A stretch of DNA of 6,107 nt from an uncultured Planctomycetota bacterium (GCA_902797455.1 CADBTE010000008.1:1-6107), one strand, 5' to 3'; counted from the stretch's first letter, positions 1 through 5,784 are shown. The notes: generated by a model not told the origin, from the letters alone. Numbers and translations: made by a program.

Positions 1-36
1 AAACAGGAACGCCCCGAAAGGCCGGGCGGCCGGACG

Positions 37-921
37 ATGAGGGTGGTCTCGCTGATCAATCTCAAAGGAGGGGTAGGGAAGACGACGCTGTGCGGCAATT
101 TGGCGGCCGCCTTCGGCGCGGCGAACTACAAGATCCGCGACGGCGGCCGCGCCGAGCCGCTGAGGGTGCTGGCGATTGACCTTGATTTTCAGGGGACGCT
201 CAGCCAGCGGTGCGTCCGGTCCGATGCCCTTCAGCATGCCTACAGCTCGGGGCTGACCAGTCGAGCGCTCCTGTCCGGCTCGGCTAAGAGCAAGGGGGAG
301 GCCCTGGCGGTTCCCTGTGTCGGTTCGAGTTTTGCTCAGGTGATCCCCGCCGATGATACGCTCGACGCAGAAGATTTTCGCCACCAGGCGATGCTGGCGC
401 TGGGAATCAAAGAGACCCGCTTCCTCTATCGGCGGCTCCTCTTTAAGCCAAGCTTTATGAAGCAGTGCGATCTGGTCTTGATCGACTGTCCCCCGCGGCT
501 GACCTCGTCGACGGTCTGCTCACTGGCCGCTTCCGACTACGTGCTGGTACCGACCGCCCCGGACGAATTCGACTTTCCCGCGGTTCAGAGAACGATGAAC
601 TGGATTGGCGGTATGCAGCATGACCTCTCGCTTCCGGTTAAGCTGGCGGGAATTGTCCTGAACCGAACCAGTAAGGTGACCGGTTTAAGCGCGCGGGAGG
701 AGGCGATCAAAACCCGTTTGAACGGATTTGTCACCGGTGAGTTCTTTAGGCAATTTCCTTCACTTCGGGAGAGGACGGTCCCAGCGATCCTCGACAGTTT
801 CATTCCCCGCAGGACCAGCGAAAACAATTCGATCAACGGACAACCCGGTTCGCCGCTCCCCGGAACGACGGCCGAGTGGTTTCGTGATCTGGCGACTGAA
901 TTATACGAAAGGATTTTCTGA
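37..921 (+). CDS. ParA/Soj-type P-loop ATPase
   Basis: This is a deviant-Walker ParA/MinD family ATPase of 294 residues. Members bind ATP as sandwich dimers and use non-specific DNA or membrane surfaces to position cargo. The sequence shows the deviant Walker A motif KGGVGKTT at residues 10-17 with signature lysine K10, the A' motif DLDFQG at 48-53 (Phe where Pro or Leu is usual), and Walker B LVLIDCPP at 146-153. It has no N-terminal helix-turn-helix, so it is Soj-like rather than plasmid P1 ParA-like. About ten extra residues (roughly 30-41) sit between helix 1 and the second strand. The start was chosen because the family's first beta strand begins there. The frame stays open to the window edge, and no clear Shine-Dalgarno precedes the ATG, so coupling to an upstream gene is possible. 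No ParB is adjacent; the next gene is an unknown protein overlapping its stop. The family call is secure; the cargo is unknown. Confidence 0.93.
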   Translation: MRVVSLINLKGGVGKTTLCGNLAAAFGAANYKIRDGGRAEPLRVLAIDLDFQGTLSQRCVRSDALQHAYSSGLTSRALLSGSAKSKGEALAVPCVGSSFAQVIPADDTLDAEDFRHQAMLALGIKETRFLYRRLLFKPSFMKQCDLVLIDCPPRLTSSTVCSLAASDYVLVPTAPDEFDFPAVQRTMNWIGGMQHDLSLPVKLAGIVLNRTSKVTGLSAREEAIKTRLNGFVTGEFFRQFPSLRERTVPAILDSFIPRRTSENNSINGQPGSPLPGTTAEWFRDLATELYERIF

Positions 922-1625
922 TGGCCGACTCCTTCATCGAATCGCTGCGGCAGCTCTCCCCCTGGCTGAGTACCGGGGCCAAAAACGAGCTGGCCGCCCT
1001 CGAGGAGCTCTTCACCGTCTTTCCCGGCAAGCCGATCAAAGAGGTGGTCAAAGAGCTGAAAAAGTACCGTAAAACGCAGCTTTTGTCCGGCGACGTGATG
1101 GCCGAGCGGGCCAGGGCTTTGCGAGCGAACGAGGGGTTCGACGGCGGCCCGGCGGAGGACGAGCAGACACTGGTTGGGGCGTTCGCCGCGATGAAGGCCG
1201 CCGAGATTCAAAAACTGGCCAAAGCGCTCGGGATCACTCTCATCGATAAGAACGATCAGGAGTACTTCCGTCAGTGGCTGCGGACAGGGGCCATTCCTCC
1301 AACCGCCGAGGAACGTGTCCGTTTGGAGGCCGAGGAATATACCGCCCGCGGCCTGGCGGTCTTGAATCGAACGCTGGACGAACTGTCGCAGGATTCGATC
1401 GACGAGCTGATGGCGATCGCCGACCAGGTGGGAAAAAAACTGAAGATTACGGGGCTTGCTCTGTTTACCGAGGGGCTCGGATTTCCCGCGGTGAAAAAGA
1501 GTGTTCCGGCGGTGAAAAAACAGCTGCGCCAAGATCTTGACAACCTGGCCTTGGCCCGGTTTAAGGGAGTCCAAATTCGAGGCACTCTCGGCCAAAGCGA
1601 GGGGGGGACTTCATACACGAAATAG
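921..1625 (+). CDS. Unrecognised mostly helical protein coupled to the ParA-like ATPase
   Basis: I do not recognise this 234-residue protein. Its ATG shares one base with the TGA of the ATPase gene (TGATG), and AAGGA lies seven bases upstream, so the two are almost certainly co-translated and may interact. It has no signal peptide and no membrane segment. The composition suggests mainly charged alpha helices: a lysine-rich stretch near residues 38-52, an Arg/Ala/Glu-rich one near 58-70, and a long Glu/Arg-rich one near 128-143. A short tandem repeat, PAVKK-SV-PAVKK, lies at residues 189-200 before a basic C-terminus. It lacks the ParB KorB/Noc-type motifs I would expect (no GERRxRA-like motif). 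It could be a cargo adaptor or regulator of the ATPase, but that rests only on gene order. The last codons contain a run of seven G's. It is very likely a real gene; function unknown. Confidence 0.85.
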   Translation: MADSFIESLRQLSPWLSTGAKNELAALEELFTVFPGKPIKEVVKELKKYRKTQLLSGDVMAERARALRANEGFDGGPAEDEQTLVGAFAAMKAAEIQKLAKALGITLIDKNDQEYFRQWLRTGAIPPTAEERVRLEAEEYTARGLAVLNRTLDELSQDSIDELMAIADQVGKKLKITGLALFTEGLGFPAVKKSVPAVKKQLRQDLDNLALARFKGVQIRGTLGQSEGGTSYTK

Positions 1626-1635
1626 AAAAAACGGC

Positions 1636-1641
1636 TAAAAT
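1636..1641 (+). promoter_or_regulatory. Possible -10 element for glgA
   Basis: TAAAAT matches the sigma-70 -10 consensus at five of six positions and lies in an A-rich stretch just after the stop of the preceding gene. No convincing -35 hexamer stands 16-18 bases upstream, the best being CATACA. If used, it would give glgA its own transcript with a leader of about 70 nt that includes the hairpin at 1650-1666. This is a weak call. Confidence 0.22.
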
Positions 1642-1649
1642 GACGCCTA

Positions 1650-1666
1650 GGACGGTGGAACCGTCC
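1650..1666 (+). terminator. Small hairpin between the ParA pair and glgA (weak terminator or leader element)
   Basis: GGACGGT and ACCGTCC form a perfect 7-bp stem around a GGA loop. The bases that follow are GTTTCGGGGCTTTG, with only short T runs, so it is at best a weak intrinsic terminator. It could equally be an attenuator or mRNA-stabilising hairpin in a glgA leader. It argues mildly that glgA is a separate unit from the ParA pair. Confidence 0.4.
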
Positions 1667-1716
1667 GTTTCGGGGCTTTGATGATTCCTGATCCGCACTT
1701 TCGCCGGGAGGAACCG

Positions 1717-3246
1717 ATGAACATCATCTTTACCGCCAGTGAGGCCACCCCCTTCGCGAAGACAGGGGGGCTGGCCGATGTCTGCAGCGCGCTTCCGGTC
1801 GCCCTGTCGAAACTCGGCCACAACGTGGCCGTGATGATCCCCGCCTACCGGCAGATCGAGGCGGCGGGGATCCCCATCGAGGTGACCGATCTGTCGTACA
1901 CGATTCCGATCGGAAAGAAAAACATTACCGGCGGGATCGCCAAATCGACATTCCCCGGAAGCGATGTCCCGATCTATTTCATCAAGCACGACCGTTTCTT
2001 CCACCGCGACGGACTCTACAATTCCGCCGGGGTCGATTATCAGGACAACTGCGAGCGGTTTATTTTCTTCTGCCGCGCGGTCTTCGAGGCGATTCGTCTG
2101 CTTGATCTTCGTCCCGATGTGATTCACTCCAACGATTGGCAAACGGGACTGATCCCCGCCTACTTAAAGACGGTTCTGTGCCCGGAGGATGCCCCGTCCC
2201 CCTCGTTCAGTTCGTTCACCGCCGGACCTGCGGCCGCGCAAGATGCCGAGCGCTGGAAAAAGGTTCGTTCGGTCTTTACCATCCACAATCTGAGGCACCA
2301 GGGGAGGTTCCCCCACTGGGAGATGGAGAACACCGGGATCGACTGGCGCTACTTCACCTACGACAAGATGGAGTTCTACGGTCAGCTGAACCTTCTCAAG
2401 ACCGGGATCATCTTCGCCGACGCGGTGACGACCGTCAGTCCCGAGTACGCCCGGGAGATTCAGACCGAAGGGTTCGGCGAGCGTCTGCAGGGGGTTCTGC
2501 GGTACCGCAGCTGTGTTCTGTCCGGTATTTTGAACGGGATCGACGTCAACGAGTGGAACCCCGAGACCGACCCGTATATCGAGTACCACTACAACGTCGA
2601 TACGGTCTTCGAGAACAAACCGAAGTGCAAGGCGGCGCTGCAGCGCGAGATGGGGCTTCCCGAGCGTTCCGATATTCCCCTCTTCGGGGTGGTCAGCCGT
2701 TTCGACGCGCAAAAGGGGCTCGACCTGATCGCCGATATTATCCCCTCCCGCGTCGAGCGCGACGGGGTGCAGTTCGTAATCTTAGGCACGGGCGAGCCGG
2801 AGCTTGAGGATCGGTTCAAAGAACTGTCCGCCCGCTACCCGAACAACGTGGCGGCGGCGATCCGCTTCGGCGCTCCCCTGTCGCACCGGATCGAGGCGGG
2901 GGCCGACCTGTTTTTGATGCCGAGCCGCTACGAGCCGTGCGGGCTCAACCAGATGTACAGTCAGCGGTACGGCACTCTGCCGGTGGTGCGCCGCACCGGC
3001 GGCCTGGCCGATACCGTGACCAACGCGACGTACGAGTCGATCGCCGACGGAACCGCCAACGGGTTCTCGTTCAACTGGGGAACTACCGAAGATCTCGACG
3101 GTGCCCTGACATGGGTGATGACCTGCTGGCGCGAGCGCCGCGACGACTGGAAAAAGATGGTTCAAACGGCGATGCGGATCGATCATTCCTGGGACAAGAG
3201 CGCTCGGCAGTACCTGGAACTGTACGAGAAGCTGATGAACGGTTAA
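1717..3246 (+). CDS. glgA: Glycogen synthase (ADP-glucose type, GT5)
   Basis: GlgA transfers glucose from ADP-glucose to the non-reducing end of a growing alpha-1,4-glucan in the cytoplasm. Family landmarks are in order: KTGGLADV at residues 15-22 (nucleotide-sugar binding, K15), SNDWQTGL at 138-145, FTIHN at 187-191 (H190), VSRFDAQKGLDL at 326-337 (R328 and K333, phosphate-binding), PSRYEPCGL at 402-410 (E406, catalytic region), and RRTGGLADTV at 425-434. The ATG at 1717 was chosen over upstream TTG/ATG codons because GGGAGG stands five bases before it and the protein then begins MNIIFTASE, as the family does. At 509 residues it is about 30 longer than the E. coli enzyme, mainly through a Pro/Ser/Ala-rich insertion at about 151-182. 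No other glg gene is in the window. A close GT5 relative with different donor preference is possible but less likely. Confidence 0.95.
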   Translation: MNIIFTASEATPFAKTGGLADVCSALPVALSKLGHNVAVMIPAYRQIEAAGIPIEVTDLSYTIPIGKKNITGGIAKSTFPGSDVPIYFIKHDRFFHRDGLYNSAGVDYQDNCERFIFFCRAVFEAIRLLDLRPDVIHSNDWQTGLIPAYLKTVLCPEDAPSPSFSSFTAGPAAAQDAERWKKVRSVFTIHNLRHQGRFPHWEMENTGIDWRYFTYDKMEFYGQLNLLKTGIIFADAVTTVSPEYAREIQTEGFGERLQGVLRYRSCVLSGILNGIDVNEWNPETDPYIEYHYNVDTVFENKPKCKAALQREMGLPERSDIPLFGVVSRFDAQKGLDLIADIIPSRVERDGVQFVILGTGEPELEDRFKELSARYPNNVAAAIRFGAPLSHRIEAGADLFLMPSRYEPCGLNQMYSQRYGTLPVVRRTGGLADTVTNATYESIADGTANGFSFNWGTTEDLDGALTWVMTCWRERRDDWKKMVQTAMRIDHSWDKSARQYLELYEKLMNG

Positions 3247-3278
3247 CGCGCGAATCCTTGCCGCGGCTCTTCGCGCGT
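3246..3278. repeat. Inverted repeat directly after the glgA stop
   Basis: ACGCGCGAA and TTCGCGCGT form a perfect 9-bp stem beginning at the last base of the glgA stop codon, with a 15-base loop that contains GCCGCGGC. No T tract follows on the plus strand; A's follow instead. It is therefore more likely a 3'-end stabilising hairpin than a terminator, and it precedes the true terminator by 17 bases. Confidence 0.5.
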
Positions 3279-3295
3279 GCGAAAAAAGGGTTTTG

Positions 3296-3331
3296 GGGCT
3301 TTAGGACGGGTGTCCTAAAGCCCTTATTTTT
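3296..3331 (+). terminator. Rho-independent terminator of glgA
   Basis: GGGCTTTAGGAC and GTCCTAAAGCCC make a perfect 12-bp stem closed by a GGGT loop and followed by TTATTTTT, a canonical intrinsic terminator. It sits between two converging genes. Read on the minus strand, the same stem is followed after about eight bases by a six-T run (A's at 3282-3287), so it may also help terminate the minus-strand pair. Confidence 0.88.
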
Positions 3332-3345
3332 GTCCCCGCGGCGGT

Positions 3346-4452
3346 TTACGGTTTTTCCCGCGAGTCGATCACGCGGGGAACCTCCATTTCGCCGACGCGG
3401 TCCCAATCGAGGAGGACTCGCGAGAGGTACCAGTCTTTCCCCTTGGTGTTGTTCCCTTGATAGAAGAGATAGGTCTGACCGTCCTGATCGACAAAAATTC
3501 CCGGATGCCCCGATTCCGAGGTGTTCCACTGTCCCTCGGGGCCATTGGTGATGAAGGGGATGCGCCAAAGCCGGGTGAAGTGAACGCCGTCGTCACTGAC
3601 CGCCGCGCCAATATGCTGGGGGTCGTTGTTGTACCCGCCGGCGTAAAAGAGATAGACCTTCTCTCCCCGGACCAGGGCCGTCGGCGCCTCGATACAGTCC
3701 GTTTCCCAGGGAAGCTCGGGGCGGAGAATCGGTTCATCCAGCGCCTGATGCCACGCCTCGGGGCCGAATCCACTCTTCGGATCGGCCCAGGCGGCCGTAA
3801 GCATCTGGATTTTGCCCGTTCGGTCGCGGGTGGCGGCGTAGAGAAAGACCCTCTCGCCAAAAAAAAGAACATCAGCGTCGATGGCCCGTCCGTTGGTCCA
3901 CTCCCCGGAGGGGTGGAAGATCGGGTTTTCGGGGTGGGGGGTAAAGTTCAGTCCATCGTCCGACCAGGCGCAGCAGATGGCGTCGGACGCGCCGGTCCCG
4001 TAGGTCTGGTAGAAGATCCACACCTTTCCGTCTATGACCTTGGCGCAGGGGGCGCCAAGGCCATGCTGGTCACACGACTGCATGGGGAAGATATTCTTTC
4101 GGAAGGTCCAGTTTGTCAGATCGTCGCTGGTCGCCACACCGATAGTCAGGACTTTCTTTTCGCCGGTCGCCATGAAGAACGAGTAATAGAGGAAATATTG
4201 GCCGCCGAAGGAGACGACCGACGGGTCTTTGGCGAAGGTTCCCTGAGCCCATTTCATCACCGGGTTGGCGATCGGCGGGAAGTCGTTCGGGGTGACCGAA
4301 CCGGTATCGCTGTCGGGGAAAACCGCGGGGGGCTGGGCCGCCGAGGGGACCGCGAGCGACACCCAAAGGGCCAGCGGCAGCAGCAAAGAACAGGGGAATT
4401 CCGCCACCGGCCTGAAAAGCGGGGGAAATGGTGTGAAAACAGATGACATCAT
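3346..4452 (-). CDS. Exported GH43-like beta-propeller glycosidase
   Basis: This is a 368-residue exported protein with the five-bladed propeller pattern of GH43 and related (clan GH-F/J) enzymes, which cleave arabinose-, xylose- or galactose-containing glycans. The N-terminus has a hydrophobic stretch at about 22-35 ending VPSAA, a plausible signal-peptidase site near residue 39. Recurrent blade motifs are visible: FGGQYFLYYSF, DGKVWIFYQ, FGERVFLYAA, GEKVYLFYAGG and DGQTYLFYQG. Candidate catalytic acids occur in the expected order: D76 in AKDPSV (base), D192 or D194 in AIDADV (pKa modulator) and E255 in CIEAPTAL (general acid). GHPGIF lies in the last blade. AAAGGA precedes two consecutive ATGs by four or seven bases; either may be used. 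It lies 50 nt downstream of the TraB-like gene on the same strand and is probably co-transcribed. Substrate cannot be read from sequence; GH32, GH117 or GH130-type relatives are alternatives. Confidence 0.85.
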   Translation of the reverse strand: MMSSVFTPFPPLFRPVAEFPCSLLLPLALWVSLAVPSAAQPPAVFPDSDTGSVTPNDFPPIANPVMKWAQGTFAKDPSVVSFGGQYFLYYSFFMATGEKKVLTIGVATSDDLTNWTFRKNIFPMQSCDQHGLGAPCAKVIDGKVWIFYQTYGTGASDAICCAWSDDGLNFTPHPENPIFHPSGEWTNGRAIDADVLFFGERVFLYAATRDRTGKIQMLTAAWADPKSGFGPEAWHQALDEPILRPELPWETDCIEAPTALVRGEKVYLFYAGGYNNDPQHIGAAVSDDGVHFTRLWRIPFITNGPEGQWNTSESGHPGIFVDQDGQTYLFYQGNNTKGKDWYLSRVLLDWDRVGEMEVPRVIDSREKP

Positions 4453-4502
4453 ACGATCCTTTCTTGTACTGTTGGGTTATTCTCCGAAAGGCAAAGGCCC
4501 GC

Positions 4503-5378
4503 TCACCATGTCCAGACCGTCAGCCAATCGGCGCCGGTAAAGGTCAAACCGAAACGCTCGACGACCCGATCGGAGAGATCTCTCAGATGGGCCGCGCCGT
4601 AAAGAAGCGCCACACGCGATTTCCCCTCGGCCAGGAGCGTCTCGACACGGTCGATCGCGACGCGGTCGCGCTCCTCGATCAAAAGGCGGCCAAAAGGGAC
4701 GAGCTGCGGTGAATCGGCGTTCTTCGCAAAGAACTCGGCCAGGAGGCGGCGGCCGGTTAAACGGCGGTCTTTGGCCGCCAGAAGCGCCGCGGCCAGGGTG
4801 AGCAGCTCCCGGCGCTGCCGGGGATTTGTCAGATCAAGGCCGATACCGATGATATCCCCGGCGGTGATCATTTCGCCCAGCGGTTCCTCGGTCAGGCGCT
4901 CGAGGAGGGTCTCGGCGTCGATATCGGCCAGCACGAAGTGCTCCTGCCGGTAGTCGATCGCCGCCAGCTGAGAGGTGAGCCCCAGCTGTTCGGTCAAAAA
5001 GGCCTGCAGAGAACTGACCAGGGAGAGGATATCCGAGAAATCGAAACGGGCCTCGGGGGCTTGGGGATAGATCCAAGACAGCTCGGTTCCGCGGGGAACG
5101 ACCAGTTCCACGCCGACAGCGTCGTAACCGGCCAGAAGATGGCTGACTTGGTCATAATACTCCGGTTGGGCGAAGTGGATCGTACCGATTAAGTCCAGTT
5201 CCACCGGCCGGCCGGCGTACTGACCTTCGAAGTGGAGCACCGGCGAACGGAGCGTGTTCTCTTCGACGCGGAGGCATTTCTCGGGCTGCTGCGCAGCGGC
5301 CGACGGAACAGCAATTGTTAAGACCGGTAAAATAAAAAGGACGGGAAGTGCTTTTGTAAAAAATAACGGCTGTGTCAT
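4503..5378 (-). CDS. Exported TraB/GumN-family (TIKI-like) protein
   Basis: The 291-residue protein belongs to the TraB/PrgY/GumN superfamily, related to the TIKI metalloproteases. Two GX2H motifs mark the family: GTIH at residues 65-68 and GAAH at 261-264. They are accompanied by a conserved glutamate in VGVEL (E91) and by an IEERDRVAIDRV segment at 234-245, matching the family's Arg-containing helix. These residues are thought to bind a metal in the TIKI branch; bacterial members remain mostly uncharacterised. A signal peptide is evident: K9, a hydrophobic core to about residue 24, then PSAAAQQ with cleavage after AAA (near 29). An in-frame TTG four codons upstream (5390) is an alternative start, but neither start has a good Shine-Dalgarno. 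It is the first gene of a probable two-gene minus-strand unit with the GH43-like enzyme. Family confident, activity unknown. Confidence 0.85.
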   Translation of the reverse strand: MTQPLFFTKALPVLFILPVLTIAVPSAAAQQPEKCLRVEENTLRSPVLHFEGQYAGRPVELDLIGTIHFAQPEYYDQVSHLLAGYDAVGVELVVPRGTELSWIYPQAPEARFDFSDILSLVSSLQAFLTEQLGLTSQLAAIDYRQEHFVLADIDAETLLERLTEEPLGEMITAGDIIGIGLDLTNPRQRRELLTLAAALLAAKDRRLTGRRLLAEFFAKNADSPQLVPFGRLLIEERDRVAIDRVETLLAEGKSRVALLYGAAHLRDLSDRVVERFGLTFTGADWLTVWTW

Positions 5379-5395
5379 TGAGATAAACAAAACGG

Positions 5396-5410
5396 TTTAA
5401 CGCGGTTAAA
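5396..5410. promoter_or_regulatory. Palindrome TTTAAC-GCG-GTTAAA, possible operator
   Basis: TTTAAC and GTTAAA form a perfect 6-bp inverted repeat around GCG, 18 bases upstream of the TraB-like ATG and downstream of the proposed transcription start. The symmetry suits a dimeric repressor site, or in RNA a small hairpin near the ribosome-binding region. No repressor gene is present in the window to pair with it. Confidence 0.35.
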
Positions 5411-5439
5411 TGGGTATGCAGCCAGTGGCGCTCCTAACG

Positions 5440-5448
5440 ATTGTACCA
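5440..5448 (-). promoter_or_regulatory. Extended -10 promoter for the TraB-like/GH43 unit
   Basis: On the minus strand this reads TGGTACAAT: an extended TGn motif followed by TACAAT, which matches the -10 consensus at five of six positions. The -35 is weak (TTTTCA at a 15-base spacing), as tolerated by extended -10 promoters, and A/T tracts just upstream could act as an UP element. Transcription would start near 5433 and give a leader of about 55 nt. Confidence 0.45.
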
Positions 5449-5451
5449 TTG

Positions 5452-5461
5452 ATACGCCGAT
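5452..5461. repeat. Left copy of inverted 10-bp motif
   Basis: ATACGCCGAT; its partner at 5531-5540 reads ATACGCCTAT on the opposite strand, differing at one base. The two copies face each other across 69 bp of A/T-tract DNA in the divergent promoter region, so they may be paired regulator or promoter sites. Confidence 0.4.
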
Positions 5462-5530
5462 GAAAAAAGGTTTTTTCGCAAAAGGAAAAATCCGAAAAAA
5501 ATATTCTGCCCCGGTACCCGATAATAGCGG

Positions 5531-5540
5531 ATAGGCGTAT
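5531..5540. repeat. Right copy of inverted 10-bp motif
   Basis: ATAGGCGTAT on the plus strand, the near-exact reverse complement of the left copy. On each outward-reading strand GGCGTAT is followed after five or six bases by TACA, so both copies could form part of outward-facing promoters. Confidence 0.4.
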
Positions 5541-5554
5541 TTCTCTACACGCGC

Positions 5555-5663
5555 TTGGGGGGGCGGCTCTGCCCTGACGAGGACGGAAACGGTCCCGAGA
5601 CGGATTTTTCCGCCGGAGATATCCCGGCTTTGGGAATTCTCGGGAACAAACCTGCCCCCTTAA
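5555..5663 (+). promoter_or_regulatory. Candidate structured leader RNA upstream of the surface-protein gene
   Basis: On the plus strand TTGGGGGGGCGG (5555-5566) can pair continuously with CCTGCCCCCTTAA (5652-5663 side), giving 12 base pairs including three G-U pairs, and closing a loop with internal hairpins. Those are a bulged stem capped by a GAAA tetraloop (5578-5597), CGGA-TTTT-TCCG (5601-5612), and CCGG/CCGG with a seven-base loop (5613-5627). An alternative pairing TCCCG/CGGGA (5622-5626 with 5641-5645) competes with the last. I recognise no known riboswitch class. Pairing was done by eye in a GC-rich sequence, so chance folding is possible. Confidence 0.3.
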
Positions 5664-5692
5664 TCGTCAATAGAGATGTGTACCGGTATAGT
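5664..5692 (+). promoter_or_regulatory. Possible sigma-70 promoter for the surface-protein gene
   Basis: TCGTCA (four of six matches to TTGACA) is followed at a 17-base spacing by TATAGT (five of six matches to TATAAT). If used, transcription would start near 5699 and the structured segment upstream would not be in the mRNA. A competing weaker -10, GATAAT at 5520-5525, lies further upstream. Confidence 0.3.
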
Positions 5693-5784
5693 CGGATCGT
5701 CCGGATGGCCGGCGGCTCGTCCCGGTGCACCTTCATGAAGACAAATACCGAGGTTTCGATTTCTGACCCAAGGGGACCTATCCT

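Larger units (their letters stand above)
5379..5784. other. Divergent intergenic region, about 400 nt, no credible gene
   Basis: This stretch separates the minus-strand pair from the plus-strand surface-protein gene. It holds a palindrome near the TraB-like start, an extended -10 facing left, an A/T-tract core (about 5462-5505) likely to be intrinsically bent, inverted copies of a 10-bp motif flanking that core, and a potentially structured segment on the right. The short open frames across it lack coding character and good start signals, so I treat it as non-coding. Confidence 0.7.

Noticed and set aside
585..1595. Long minus-strand open frame (336 codons) opposite the ParA pair
   Set aside because: It lies antisense to two overlapping plus-strand genes, one with clear ParA motifs. 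The translation is low-complexity with no domain, typical of GC-rich shadow frames.
1678..1716. Upstream TTG/ATG starts for glgA
   Set aside because: The 13 extra residues do not match the GlgA N-terminus, and the good Shine-Dalgarno sits directly before the ATG at 1717.
1561..2142. Minus-strand open frame across the glgA start
   Set aside because: It is antisense to conserved GlgA N-terminal motifs, with no family resemblance of its own.
3457..4446. Plus-strand open frame (329 codons) opposite the GH43-like gene
   Set aside because: The minus-strand frame has a signal peptide, ribosome-binding site and repeated propeller motifs. The plus-strand translation is Gly/Arg/Val-rich with no recognisable pattern.
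5421..5429. GCCACTG on the minus strand, resembling a cobalamin-riboswitch core
   Set aside because: Only the seven-base core is present, inside a GCCA-G-TGGC palindrome. The proposed leader is about 55 nt, too short for a B12 riboswitch, and the downstream genes have no B12 link.
5724..5740. Short palindromes GGTGCACC and CTTCATGAAG in the surface-protein leader
   Set aside because: Eight- to ten-base perfect palindromes are expected by chance at this scale, and neither is placed at a promoter or repeated.
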